Assembly (NCBI GenBank): GCA_002812745.2
Contig: NCSJ02000274.1
Span: forward strand, 1-58,368
Source of the DNA: Scytalidium lignicola
Taxonomy: Eukaryota > Ascomycota > Leotiomycetes
Length of the DNA: 58,368 nucleotides
Direction of reading: 5' to 3'
The notes beneath the pieces were generated by a model. That model saw nothing but the letters and a program-made list of their open reading frames with translations. It searched no databases and was not told the DNA's origin. Made by a program: the position numbers and the translations under genes. Below, one piece after another: positions 11,802 through 23,830 of the stretch. Position 1 is the stretch's first letter. Each line of letters opens with the position of its first letter.

Positions 11802-12600
11802 AGTTCAAGTAACTAAAGAGACAAAAGACAAATTGCGAGTCTGTAAAGAGGAGTCTTGAAGAATTATCTTCTCTAACCTGATAAATTTTCTGGACACCAG
11901 TAATAGCAGCCATGCACTATCGAATTGAGAGAACAACGATGACGACGAGGGGGGGTAGGAAACGGATGAGGTTAAAGTTAAAAGGATGAATCCAGATTGA
12001 AATATTCATCCTCCATTTTACCTGCGTAGCACCCATAGCTTTTATATAGAGACCATAATCAAACAGAACCAAGGCCCATCCCGATCTCTCCGTACTAAAT
12101 ACACTAGTACTGTCATAAGCATTATTGGGTACGCAGCTGCTTGCGAGCACTTACATTCGCAATGGGATGTCCTGACTAATCAACAATGTTGTGGCGTCTG
12201 TTGCTGTATGAGATCAGCGTGGCCTATTTCCGCAGCCGCTCCGAGATGCTTCTCGAGCTGGCAAGAACAGGGGGCTTGTGTATTTGGCCAATCGTGCGAC
12301 TAGCGAGCAACTAGTAACGCCACCAAGCAATAATTGGTCACCTATGCAGCCCGAGTACGGTAATCTGGTTGGTCTCCACCAGCTCGGAGCGGGTGCGGAA
12401 ATATAGAGGATGTAGGTGGGCCAGCCCCCAGGGGTGCGACTCCCGTAGCCCTAGCCCTGGCTCGCTTAAGGGCCACGCTAGTGGTTGAAGGTCAGCCAGC
12501 CCTCGAATTTCTCACATAGCCCCCTAATTCTTCCACCAACAACACCACAACCATACCACAACTACACCACAACTACACCAAATCAATCGAAATTACTGTC
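11802..12600. other. Intergenic region at the island edge
   Basis: Upstream region of the MFS gene. It contains a short GC-richer stretch around 12360-12480 with no frame or RNA fold that I recognise, then falls abruptly to AT-rich sequence after about 12600. Confidence 0.45.
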
Positions 12601-13242
12601 AAAATGCCTTCTTTGGCTTCAAATGTTAGTATATTACCAATATATTATCAATATATTGGTAATATACTAATAATATCAGGAATACTATTAGCAGTATGCA
12701 CAGTTAACAATACATCCTAAAACTATTCAACCTTTTAAAGTAGATGTAAGTGATATTCAACTTTATATAATCAATTACTAATGTATTATAATTCAATCAG
12801 GAATATAGCCATATAATAATTGCAATTAAAGAGCTTTTCTGCCAGATGGAGGAGGATAAACGAATGTGTAAAACAAATGTAAGTTTCACTTTAGAATATA
12901 TTCTTAATATATTATTAATATATTATAAACTTGCTTTTCACATACTGGAAATTTATATGTTCATGTCTAAGGACATTAAGTTACAATTACAAAGGTTAAA
13001 AAAGGAATTATTAGCAAACAGGAATATTAAAAGGCAGTTTATAAGTTTAACTTTAAAATATATTCTTAATATATTATTAATATATTATAAAAACCACTTA
13101 CTATATCTTTGTTCTACTTATAAGAAATGAGCAAACATAGAAGTAGTATACTATGAATAATATATACTATAATCAACTTTATTATTATATTGATCAATAT
13201 CTATTTTATCAATAGTTTGTCTATTATTAATATATTATTAAT
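12601..13242. repeat. AT-rich block with a palindrome and a duplicated 50-mer
   Basis: A perfect inverted repeat with 20-base arms (12626-12645 and 12651-12670, loop of 5) is followed by two copies of a 50-base sequence, 12880-12929 and 13042-13091, identical at 48 of 50 positions. Both differences are transitions or transversions to A. The sequence between them has coding flavour (for example EEDKRMCKTN before the first copy, DIKLQLQRLKKELLANRN after it), and the copies begin at GTAAGT/ATAAGT, so they may be related introns in a decayed gene. The region abuts the 5' LTR of the copia element. Confidence 0.5.
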
Positions 13243-13501
13243 TGTTGTAATATTTGGAGTTTATAGATGCTACTTCACAGTGTTCTTATGGTTGCTTATG
13301 CTAGGGCTTATGGATAGGGTTTACGGTAGGCTATCACTGTAGGCAACTATAAGCACTTGTAAGGTGCTTGTACGATTGTAATTGTTGACCATAACGGTTT
13401 TACAACTGTAACTCTCTGTATATATAGAATCTGCTGTAGTTGTAGACTCCTTAAGCAATCAATATAATAGTGGTTTTGTATTTTTGTGTTTTTAGTCAAC
13501 A
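13243..13501 (+). repeat. 5' long terminal repeat of the copia element
   Basis: 259 bases beginning TGTTGTAATATTTGG and ending TAGTCAACA, so bounded by TG...CA. It matches the 3' LTR at 18047-18307 over its whole length, most differences being C/T or G/A transitions. It contains a TATATATAGAA stretch that may be the promoter TATA box. Confidence 0.9.
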
Positions 13502-13709
13502 AGTTATGTACTCTAGTCAGCTAATCAGAATCGTTATTTGATTAACTTTATCTTTTACCTTTATTCAACAACCATTATAATCTTTTAAAATAAGAGAAGA
13601 ATCAAGTCTTTTATTACTGAAGGAATACTGGTTAAAAGGTCCTGAGAATTATAGACTATAAAGTATTATAATCATTAATATTCTTAAATCAAAGAGTTAT
13701 CTTGGCTAT

Positions 13710-16700
13710 ATGAATAGTAATATCAAATACCTTAAAATAGAAGACAATAAAGAAACCTCAGAATTTGAGGCTTGGGAAAAAGTAAATTCTACGGCTAAAC
13801 TCTGTATATCATTGAATATTAATAAGGAAGCTAATGCTCTTATCTCAAAGTGCTTTACATCTAAGGAGGCCTAAGAAACCTTGAAAGTTTAATATTAAGA
13901 TTCAAACTGTAATCTTAAGGAAAAATATATCCTTAAACTAGTTAACATCAAATATAAGCANTTTTAACTTAGTTAAAAGTTATATTATTACATTTAAAGC
14001 TTTGAAGAGTAATTTGATTAGTATAAAAGTCATATTACTAAATATATTTTACAAATTCTTCTTTATAAAAGGATTAAAGGACTCTTTTATTATATAAGCT
14101 GATTAATAATGATTAGTAATATACTTTAAAACACTTCCTTCTCTTAAAACTCTTATAAAAGATATTTTAGATAAAGTATTAAAATCTGATAACTTAAGTA
14201 TAATACTTTATAATCAAAAACAAGTTATTAAGTCTAATNAAAAAACTNAAAAGAAAAGTGCTCTTATTATAAAAAGCTAAACTATAAAGAAGTTGATTGT
14301 TAAGGAAAATACTTTGAGAAGTATAAAGAATTTGCTAAAAAGTATAACAAAAAGAAGGATAAAAACTTTAAATCTTTAAAATCAAGTTCAGATTTTAATT
14401 CTAGTTTAAATATAATTAACCTGAATAAATCTAGTTCTCTTATAATTGTAAATCCTAAGAGTTTCTCTATATTCAACTATAACTAATTAGCTTATAAACA
14501 TAAATGTTATAGATTATATAATAAATTATATATTATAATTTAAACTAGATTCTTACTAAGAGTATCATGATCTAGTACTTGTAAAAATAAGAAATAAATT
14601 TGCTCAAATTACTAGTTTAAGTATAGTTATACTTAAAATAAAGTTAAATAATAGTTTAATATTTACTTTATAACTCTTTAACATTTATTATATCCTTATT
14701 TTCCTAGTTAACATTCTTAAGAGAGTAAAGCTTTTAAATCAAGGTGAAAAAGCTTATATAATTGCAAAAAGCATTTATAATAAGAATAAAATTGAATTTA
14801 ATGTTATAGATATGTTTATAGACAATATATATTTGAAATTAACTAATACCTTAAAAACTCTCCTTATAATACTTTTAGCCAAACAATCTGTACTTAGTTT
14901 AGATCTTATTCATTAACACCTTAACTATACTAGTATTGAAATGATTAAGAATATTATAAAAGCTATTATTAGAATTGATAAAGGCTTTATAAAAGTAATA
15001 AAGAAAGAAGAAACCNTTTTTATATAAAGNTTATGAATACAATTACTCTTANAAGGACATCTTTAAGAAGNTTAAAATACAAGTTGTAAAGGTTATAAAA
15101 GTACTTAATATTAACGTTTCTATAATTATTCCTCTAAGTTATAATGAGTATAATTATACTATTACAATTGTAGATAATATTACAAATGTTATATAAGGTT
15201 ATATTCATAAGGAAAAGAAGGAAGTTTACAATGTTATTATTTATTATATTACCTTAATAAAGAATTAATATAGAACTATTCTTAAACATCTTTATATTGA
15301 TAGAAAGAATGAGTTTAATAGTAGAAAGCTTAATAAATACATTTAAAAGAATAGTATAAAAGTTATTATTANTACTTTNNATACTTNATATCAAGNAGAA
15401 NACTTTNAACATGNTGAANANNNTGTATTTATANAAATGTATACTATNATGATTATGAATGATATACTATANTATTTNTANCCANAGTATTANAAAACNG
15501 TTATAATAGTNAGAAATCGATTAANAANACTAATATTAAAGAATAATACTTTATATGCTNANTTTATAAAATAAGTTAACCTTAAAGGCAATTATATTCT
15601 GGATATATNNAACTTANAAGTAATTAATTCTAAAGTGCTAGTTCATATTAATGTTAATTAACATGTTAAATTACAAAAGATAACTCTTAGAATTAAAGAA
15701 GGAATTCTTCTTGGCTTTNAAGGTAATTCAATATATTATTGTTAAATATTAATATATTNTTACAAGCTTATANAATCATCATATATTATCTTTATAAAAG
15801 GAAATACTAGACTTGAAGANTTGNANATNNTTANAANTCTTCTTAANGNTTTANATGTTGAATTAATACTTNAAGATATTATAATTATTAATANTAAGAC
15901 TTTTATAATATTAAATCTTGTTAATACAAAGACTTTTATAATGTTAAATCTTAATATAATNTTTGAAGAAGTCNTTNAATCATTTGTAATAAGGGAAATA
16001 GAAGATGATNNNAATAATANTTTAAATATAATTCAAGAAGTACTTGTTATTTAAGCTCTTAAAGGTTGTAATAAGCTTAAAGATTTTAAAAACAAGAAAC
16101 TTGATATAATTATACTAAATATTAACCTTTTAAGTTTACAATTAACTAGAGCAAGAACTATTATATTATCTTAACTACTAAATACACTTATAGAACACTT
16201 TCTAAGGGTGTCCATTACAGATAATGAAATTATAAGTTAGCTTATAAAGGCTGTAATAACTTATAAATACTGTCTTTTTGCAAGGCAAGCCTTAAATACA
16301 AGTTATGCTTTAACTGCATTCACAGATCTGTTAAAGTTAAATACAGTCAAAGAAGCTTATAATTCAATACATCACAAAAGGTAAAATAACATCATGAAGG
16401 CTAAGTTAGCCTCCTTAATAAAGTATAACACTTTTGAACTATTAACTCTCTTAAAAGAGAAATATACTCTTTGTAACAAATGAGTATTCAAGGTTAAATG
16501 CAACTTTAACTGTAAAATTAAGTGTTTTAAGGCTAAATTTGTAGTTAAAGGCTATCTATGAATAATGTTATAGTATTAATTATGATTAAACTTGAACAAG
16601 TATAACTAAGTCTACTACTTAGAAAGCCTTATTAGCTCTAGTTGCTTACTTTGATTAAGAAGTTGATTAAATGGACATAATTATAACATTCTTAAATGGT

Positions 16701-17930
16701 GATATAAATATTAAAATCTATATTGAACTTCTTGAAGATATTATAGTTAAAGACCTTCTAAAATTAAATATTAAAACTAATAGTATAAACATTAAATATA
16801 TAAGTTCAAAAACCATTGTTTTATAACTTTGAAAGTTACTTTACAACTTGAAATAAGTATTATGTTATTAACAACAAAAGCTTGTTATAAAGTTAAAAGA
16901 GATTAAATACTCTCTGTTAATCTTTGATCTAAGTATATTCTATAATCTTAATTCAAGAATTTATATTTATACTTATGTTGATGACTTTCTGATTATAAGC
17001 TTAAAAGGCTCTTAATTTGTAGCCTTGAAGGAGAAATTACATAATCTCTTTAAAATAGTTAATATAAGATTAGCTATATACNTTTTTAAGTGTATATATT
17101 ATTTATAATCATTAAAACAAGACTATTTCTATAGTCTAAGATATATATATTAATAAAATTCTTAAACACTTTAATTATAACAATATAAAACCAACTCAAT
17201 CTCTTATAAAAGTTAAGGCATTCATAATCTTAGTCAAAAACGAAGATATTACTTTTACAATTAATATTCAGTTGTATATAAAAGAAGTTAGTTTATTAAT
17301 ATATCTTATAGTGTAAACAAGACTTAATCTTGCTTTTATAACTTTTAAGCTATTACAATTTCTGCAAAATCCTTTTGTTTAACATTTAAAGATAGTTAAA
17401 CATGTTTATTAATATTTTATTTACATATGTAATTATAATATTATACTTAGTGAAGATTTTAATTATTATGATTATAATAATGTTAATTATAATAAGTATA
17501 TTAAAACTTATTATTCTATTATAAGTTATATATTCTTTCTTGTTAAAGGACTTATTTCCTAACATTGTCAATGCTTTCTTTATGTTATTTTATCAATTAC
17601 AAAGATTGAATATTATACTTTATTAAAGGCTTCTCAAGAAGCCATTTGATTATCAAGGCTCCTTATTAAGCTTTAAATAGTTATAGTTAGTACTAAGATT
17701 ATTATGACCTTAAATGGTGATAATCAAGGCTTTTTAACACTTGTTAAAANCATTAAAACAATTAAATTATACTAAGTATATTAATATATATTATTATTAT
17801 ATTTATAAGAAGGTTTAATCTGGTGAAATTAAGTTAAACTATATGCTTACCTCAATTATGATTAATAACAACCTTATAAAGTTACTTACAACTTGAAAAT
17901 ATACTGATTTCCTTAAATTGTTGAATTTAT
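13710..17930 (+). pseudogene. Dead copia gag-pol polyprotein
   Basis: The frame opens at the ATG at 13710 with gag-like sequence (FEAWEKVNSTAKLCISLN, TSKEA, NLKEKYILKL). Around 14255-14350 a zinc knuckle can be recognised as CSYYKKLNYKEVDC, with the second Cys and the His both changed to Tyr. Integrase follows near 14900-15370 (NEYNYTITIVDN, IDRKNEFNSRKLNKYI), then reverse transcriptase at about 16390-17000 (YNTFELLTLL, VFKVKCNFNCKIKCFKAKFV, the site of the ITTFLNGD motif), and RNase H with its tail at about 17150-17930 (QLYIKEVSLLIYL, TRLNLAF, ITKIEYYTLLKASQEAI). Stops and frameshifts occur throughout, mostly explained by C-to-T changes on one strand or the other. It cannot encode a working protein. 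Confidence 0.88.
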
Positions 17931-18046
17931 AATCTGTCAAGCTAAATACTATAAATTAAGTCCTTACAAGGCTATCAATTTTGTGTTTTCACTATAAGAA
18001 ACTTAGATTTACTTTACACAGCCTTCATATGTTCATGGTATAAGGG

Positions 18047-18307
18047 TGTATTATAATATTTGGAGTTTACAAATGCCACTTCACAATGTTCTTATAGTTG
18101 CCTATGCTAGGGCTTATGGATAAGGTTTACGGTAAGTTACTACTGTAGGCAACTATAGGCACCTGTAAGGTGCTTGTACGATCATAACTGTTGACCATAA
18201 CGGTTTTACGGCTGTAACTCTTTGTATATATAGAATCTGCTGTAGTTGTAGACTCCTTAAGCAATCAATACAATAGTGGTTCTGTATTCCTGCGTTTCTA
18301 GTCAACA
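18047..18307 (+). repeat. 3' long terminal repeat of the copia element
   Basis: 261 bases, TGTATTATAATATTTGG to TAGTCAACA, the partner of 13243-13501. One extra base near the start and a scatter of transitions separate the two, showing that both copies were mutated after insertion. Confidence 0.9.
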
Positions 18308-19226
18308 TTGCATTTTAAGAGGTTTTGTATAAAGTTTTATTTTGATTGGGTGAGAAGTCCTTAAGCAAAAGGAAAAGGCTTGTTTTACAATTACTTTTAA
18401 TAGAAATTGGTGATCTAGATACTTCTTTGGAGTATAGTTTACAGCATTTTGGCAAGTTAGGAGACTATTAGAATTGCTTTACACGATTTAAAAGGAGAAA
18501 GGTTTTAGGTGAAATTAACCAAAATTTTACCTGAAAANCGCTCAAACTATGGTTGTATAGCTTGCCAGGCGTATATATGTAAGCAAAGACCTTGTTTTGA
18601 GGAGTACTATAGTACTAATCGTTTATAAATTCAAGAATTACTGTTTTGTAGCTGAAATTAACGATTCTGATTGGCTAATATTCTTATGTAATCATTGATG
18701 CCTGATGTAGCCCGAAAAATCTGAGGCTCGAGGGGATATATGCCTTGCTCTGCTCTAGATCCTCGCGTGCTGTGCACTTCCACCACACATGGTAAGCACT
18801 AACATTGGGCTTCGTCTAGGGGTAAAATATGATGCAGACTTACTCAGCGCGCGATAGGTAAATCCTCCTCTTCAGCTTCTGTGTCAGCCTCGACTGGCTT
18901 CTTACTACGAAAGCTTACCCGCTCCTCACCGCTCACAGCAGAGTGCCTAAAATTGTGGAGCACTATGAAGCATCTAGTACTAAGAGGATGTTTTAAATCT
19001 TACTATATAGCTGCATTGTATTCTACAAGGGAGATATCCTATTCCATGGGAGCATTTAGCCAGAACCGAGAGTCCATTTATTTTACATCTTGCTTGTGAC
19101 TCACTATTTCATTGCTGCTCATCCGCTCGCTTGGGTGCAAAACCGCTTAATATCCTAGACTTAATTGCCATTTTCAAAGATATCACTCAGGTTGGATTGC
19201 CAGTTACTGAGTGTTTGAACATCATA
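18308..19226. other. Transition from AT-rich block to gene island
   Basis: Base composition returns to normal by about 18680. Short frames (for example 18881-19099) have no recognisable domain. A 15-base string, CAATCAGAATCGTTA read on the minus strand near 18660, resembles a stretch just inside the 5' LTR near 13522, possibly a fragment of related repeat. Confidence 0.4.
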
Positions 19227-20411
19227 ATGGATCCCCAACAGACTACTGGATCTCAGCAAATGCGGCAAAATCAACGAACTACGTCACGACCGGCTATGAA
19301 AAATTTAAAGGACAGCTGCAATAACTGCTCGCTATCAAAAGTAAAATGCAATAAGGCTAAGCCAAGTTGCAAACGGTGCCAAGAACGTGGTCTTTATTGT
19401 TATTATTGTCTCTCTCAGAGATCAGGAAGGAGACCAGCATCCCCACTAGCGGAAACAACAACTGCGTCGGCATCAACGCGTATGAACCCCCGAATAAGCA
19501 CTGCAGCATATCTACCACGCAGTATGCCATCGGCTTTCATCCCAAAGAGTACGCTGGCTGATGTGGATGAGTTTCTTGACTCCAACAACACGTATGAGAC
19601 GGATTTTCCCACTTGGGGACCTACGCCGAGACCCAGTCCGATTTCTGATCACAATATGTTCGAGTCCATTAAATTATCTCCATTTCCAACCTATCCTACA
19701 CTTGATGTGGTGGAGCAGTGTTCAAATGGACAAAGTCTTAACTTCTTGTCCAGTATTGACAAACTCGACTGCTTTGTCAACCACTTTGGCGGAAAAAGCA
19801 CTCCAACTCCTCAGAGACCACACAGCTGCTTCAATTTAGCTCTGAGTATCATATCAATGTTCCAACTCTCACCACAAACCTGCGGTATTGCTTCTATCTA
19901 TCTGAACAAATACAAAACAATTCCATCAGAGAGTGTGGAACATAAAACCTCTATTAATAAAGCTATAATCGGTGCTATTACTCTCATAATTTCGTGCAGT
20001 TGCTCACTAGACGAGCAGCTGATATCTATCCTTTTCCTCATCCTATTCCAAGTGTTGGCATCCTATACCTCTGCAACAAAGGAGGGAGATCATATTCTCA
20101 TCGAAAACCACAACCTCATCCAGAGTGACAATCATTCAGCTTGCCATCTAGGCCAAGGTGCCGAATCATCAGCTCGTGCTCAACTTATCCTTAGTGAGCT
20201 TCACCATGTTGTAGAGGTGGTGGATATGTTAAGTACAAGATTTAAGGAGATTAAAGAATATGTTGATAATACTAGCAACTCTGAGTTTGATAATATCAGG
20301 AAGAGGAGCTGCCACATTTCATTAAATATAGTTGCTCAACTAGAAGTGGATCTTAGGAGAAGCTTAAGGGAAGTAATAAATGAGGTTCTGGAAATGTTGC
20401 TTAGATTCTAG
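19227..20411 (+). CDS. AflR-like Zn2Cys6 regulator
   Basis: A single exon of 394 residues, starting at the ATG in CATAATGGATCCCC. The open frame extends upstream to 19131, but this start places the zinc cluster at about residues 31-58, as in the family. The cysteines follow CX2CX6CX6CX2CX6C with SCNNCSLSKVKCNKAKPSC and then ERGLYC, followed by a basic stretch ending in SGRRP. This is the spacing and context of AflR, the regulator of aflatoxin/sterigmatocystin genes, and of many secondary-metabolite regulators. The C-terminal half contains the helical block expected of the AflR regulatory domain (LIILSELHHVVE-like, here AQLILSELHHVVEVVDMLS). The window contains no polyketide synthase, so its targets are probably elsewhere, or the gene is an orphan. 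The neighbouring amidases are possible targets. Confidence 0.85.
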   Translation: MDPQQTTGSQQMRQNQRTTSRPAMKNLKDSCNNCSLSKVKCNKAKPSCKRCQERGLYCYYCLSQRSGRRPASPLAETTTASASTRMNPRISTAAYLPRSMPSAFIPKSTLADVDEFLDSNNTYETDFPTWGPTPRPSPISDHNMFESIKLSPFPTYPTLDVVEQCSNGQSLNFLSSIDKLDCFVNHFGGKSTPTPQRPHSCFNLALSIISMFQLSPQTCGIASIYLNKYKTIPSESVEHKTSINKAIIGAITLIISCSCSLDEQLISILFLILFQVLASYTSATKEGDHILIENHNLIQSDNHSACHLGQGAESSARAQLILSELHHVVEVVDMLSTRFKEIKEYVDNTSNSEFDNIRKRSCHISLNIVAQLEVDLRRSLREVINEVLEMLLRF

Positions 20412-21837
20412 TTCGTATTTAGCATAGGGATGTAACCAAAAATGATCAAACGGATTTCAATAAGAGATTGTTACGACATAGGATATAGGCCAAAAACTAC
20501 AAGGTCGACGGCTTTTAGAGAACTAGTTTTTCATCTTTTAATATCTCCTGAATAATCGGTAGCATAAACATACCTAACATGCTACTTATAAATAGTATTG
20601 GGAATTTGCGGGTTAAAACATTAAGAAAAAGGTGGTATACTCGAGTGGTTCCGGAGTTGGGTCAATGACACTAATTTTAGATCATCGTTAGCAACTGGCT
20701 CCTTAACAGTCAATAAGAAACTAACCGGTAATAGTGGCAATGGAACGAAATAATGAGGCACATATCAAACCGCCATCAGTCTCAACCAGGTATGGTACAT
20801 ATAAAGTTTTCATCAACTGATTTAAAATCCATATGACATCTTTGGAAAAGGTTTTGGACCAAAATTTCTTTATGTTATTTTATATATTGAATATATTTTG
20901 TTCGGGGGGTTTCACTACAACTCATTCATCTCTTTCTCTGATTTCTGGACTTAAGATCTTAGCTTTTATAAGATCAAGATCGAATATGGTTAATCATGAT
21001 TGGAGCTCGATTTTGAGCAAGACACATAAGCTCTCAATTATTGAAAAAGGATACTTTTGGTCCTTCCCGCTCAAGAATCTTCTTTCAGTAACAGGGTTCC
21101 ACGAGGGGTTTCTTTAACACCAATAATGAAAAGAACTTCGTCGCTGTTCTCTGTTATTGTATCATCGTAATTAGAAGAGCCCGGAGATGATAACTTGAGA
21201 ATGGTATCAGATTAACCATCTTGACGAGCCTAAATATTTGTAAAGGCATTTATTTCCGCTTCACACTTTGGTCCATATGGTGAATACAAACCAATTTTTA
21301 GTTTTCAAAAGTCTTGGTCTCAAGCACAAAAGATTCTTTTGAATAAACCATGTGAGCCTTGAAGTTTTCATGAAATCTTATTTTGAATATTTCATGTTGG
21401 ACCTCAGTTGCGAGAGGCAGACCGTTAGGTATTCATCAAGTTGTCAATCAGAATAGAGGATATGATACTCTTGGATTACTGTATCCTGCTTCCATTTTTG
21501 GGTACAATTCAAGAATCCCTTTCAACACCATTGCGCTGGTGTCTCGTAAGAGCAAGTGTCTACTTGCGCTTCTGAGATTAGTTTTCTTCCCCTAATAATA
21601 AACTAGGAGGGAATCCTACACCGATCCATATGTTGAGAGATGGAAAGGAGAAAGAAAGGGTACCTTTTGGAAGAATAATATCATTGTTTGGTTTAATTAA
21701 TTTACCGAGGCGTTGAACCCGGTGAATAATTGGTGGCTACTAGCTGGAGCGAGGATAGTGGGCATAAAAGAAAGTCTAATGAAAAGAGAATATCAAATAT
21801 TGACCCGCGTACTCTGTCTAGTTATCGCAACATGCTT
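20412..21837. other. Intergenic region, no convincing gene
   Basis: The frames at 20833-21117 and 21383-21595 (plus strand) start with ATG and look composition-wise like genic DNA, but neither has a motif I know, and the minus strand is interrupted by stops. They may be fragments of an old gene. This is also the 3' side of the first amidase gene. Confidence 0.4.
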
Positions 21838-23830
21838 TCATAGTGCATCCTCTACAATCTCAGCTATTGCCAATATTTTTTCCTCCTGATATCTACGCCC
21901 AACGAGCTGTACTGCCACATGTGCACCGTCATAAATTTCGGGGTCATCTATTATCGAGCAATCAGCCCACATACGTTGTAGCCCAGGTCTTCCGTTTCTG
22001 ACTTACAATTCCGGTATACCTTGTCGCCATGCTTGTTCTTAGGAACGTAATTCGTATCAACGACGTCGATGGTTTTATCTACATTGGTAACGGGCACGAC
22101 AGCAGATGTATAATCCAGGAGATTAACCCAATTTGTATAAGCTAGGTGATAGATCAGCTTGGGTTTCCTAAGCTATCTCAAAGAGCATTATATTTCAACT
22201 GCAAGGGCTCTGAGTTGACTCAACTTACAGTAGTATTCATACTTGTTTCTAAGGGCAGCTGGGAATGGTGCTACTGGACAGATGACCGCATCTATAGGAC
22301 GGCCTGTTCCGGTGTGATCTGCGGTGCTGTTCCAGTACTCCATATACTCCTTTTGGTATTTGCGCTTTGCAATATTAACAGCGGCGATGCGAGATGCAGT
22401 ATATTGCATTACAGGCTTGGTACCATAAGTACCGATTACTCCTGCCTCGATTGGCTCTCTGGTCATAGCAAATACTGAATGGACGCTGCAGAATATACGT
22501 CAATAGATTGCCAGTTTATAAAAAGCACAAGACAATACTAACTCTGCACCACCGTCAAATAACCAGGATGCGGACTAATTTTCAGTCAGAAATATATTGA
22601 GGAGGATAAGACAGAACAGGGAACATACACATAATGTGCTAGCTGTCGCATGAGACGGCGGCTTCCATTCAAGCACTTTATGGCCGAGTCTCCTAACAGT
22701 TTCTACTACGATCTCGATCGCTCTGAGAACAGGTGGCTGCGGCTGGACGATTCCGTCCGTTCTTATAACTCCAAAAGCTAGGTGTTCACCACTGCTTGAC
22801 TTTATAATATCCAAGACAGCTTGCTCTTGCTCATCGCGCCAAGGGATCTCGGCGACTAATGGATCATGAAGCCATGGCTTCTGACTGAGAATTGCTTTGA
22901 TTATAAGTCTTAAACTTCTCACCGATGTACTGAGAGGACCAACAACTGAAAGGACGGTATTTTGCCCGTCCATACTGTTTGCTAGACCTTCATATGGGAA
23001 TCGTCCACTAGATGGCTTAATACCACATAGACCATTGAACGCAGCTGGAATACGAATACTGCCACCCATATCCGTTCCAACTCCAAGGGGGCTTCCTTTC
23101 AATCCAATCAAGGCACCTTCACCACCAGAACTTCCACCAGAACCAAGGTTACGGTTTTTGGGATTGTACGTAAATCCAATAATATTATTAGCCGTCTCAC
23201 CCATCATAAGGGTCTGCGGGACGCTCGTTTTGCAGTACAAAATTGCTCCTAGATTTCGTAATTCTCGAACCATCTCACTCTCATAAACTTTTTCCTTACC
23301 GGTACCTTTCTTGCCTTCAAAAGTTCCAATCCAGCCGACGTAACCCATATGGGTCTCAACACCTTTGATATGGAATTGGTCCTTGAGGCTAACTGGGAGC
23401 CCATGAAGAGGGCCGATTGGCTTCTTGTGTTCGGCATAATAATCATCCAGCTTTTGAGCATCCTCAAGAGCGGCATCAAAGAAGATGGCATGAAGACAGT
23501 TGACCTGTGTGGCAATTAGTAACTTTGGTTCTCATATGTTCGGCTTCGCAAAAAAACAGATACCATTTGATGAGCTAATGCGGCTCTATGGCAGAACGCC
23601 TCAACAACTTCGCGAGCCTTCCATCTCCCAGAAGTCGTGTTTGCGACAATACCCACTGCGTCAGTCTCTGTGATCTCAAGTTCTCTGGATGAGAGAAACT
23701 GTTTGATATAGGCTGTGAGATCTCTCTGCTCTTCTACAGTGGGAAGTGGGGCTGTCAGGTACCAGGATTTCGGAATCAAGGCGTTGACTTCGTCGCGCCG
23801 CTTTTTTGCCAGTGCCTGCCAGTCCGCCAT
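21838..23830 (-). CDS. Amidase-signature family hydrolase (acetamidase-like)
   Basis: Six exons (23830-23564, 23504-22629, 22574-22543, 22485-22229, 22141-22007, 21947-21838) give 558 residues, the usual length for fungal acetamidase-like enzymes. The Ser-cisSer-Lys triad is complete: Lys in PVSLKDQFH (about residue 129), the cis-Ser in SGGSSGGEGAL, and the nucleophile Ser in GTDMGGSIRIPA. The C-terminal part has DAVICPVAP and NLLDYTSAVVPVT, typical of AmdS/GmdA-type proteins. The reaction is hydrolysis of an amide to acid and ammonia, usually cytosolic and used in nitrogen acquisition or detoxification of amide compounds. The exact substrate is unknown. No signal peptide is seen. It lies 1.7 kb from a second amidase in the same orientation and 1.4 kb from the AflR-like gene. 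Confidence 0.92.

Larger units (their letters stand above)
13243..18307 (+). mobile_element. Ty1/copia LTR retrotransposon, RIP-degraded
   Basis: A 5.07-kb element with LTRs at both ends and, in order on the plus strand, remnants of gag with a zinc knuckle, integrase, reverse transcriptase and RNase H. Integrase ahead of reverse transcriptase identifies Ty1/copia rather than Ty3. The coding region is full of stops and strongly AT-biased. The 5 bases outside the LTRs (TTAAT left, TTGCA right) do not match, so no target duplication survives, or the insertion was rearranged. A run of G before the 3' LTR (TATAAGGG) may be the polypurine tract. Confidence 0.9.

Noticed and set aside
13240..18310. 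CRISPR-like spaced repeats
   Set aside because: The only long repeats are two LTRs; no array of short repeats with spacers exists in the window.
13238..18312. Target-site duplication of the copia element
   Set aside because: TTAAT and TTGCA do not match even allowing C-to-T change at every site.
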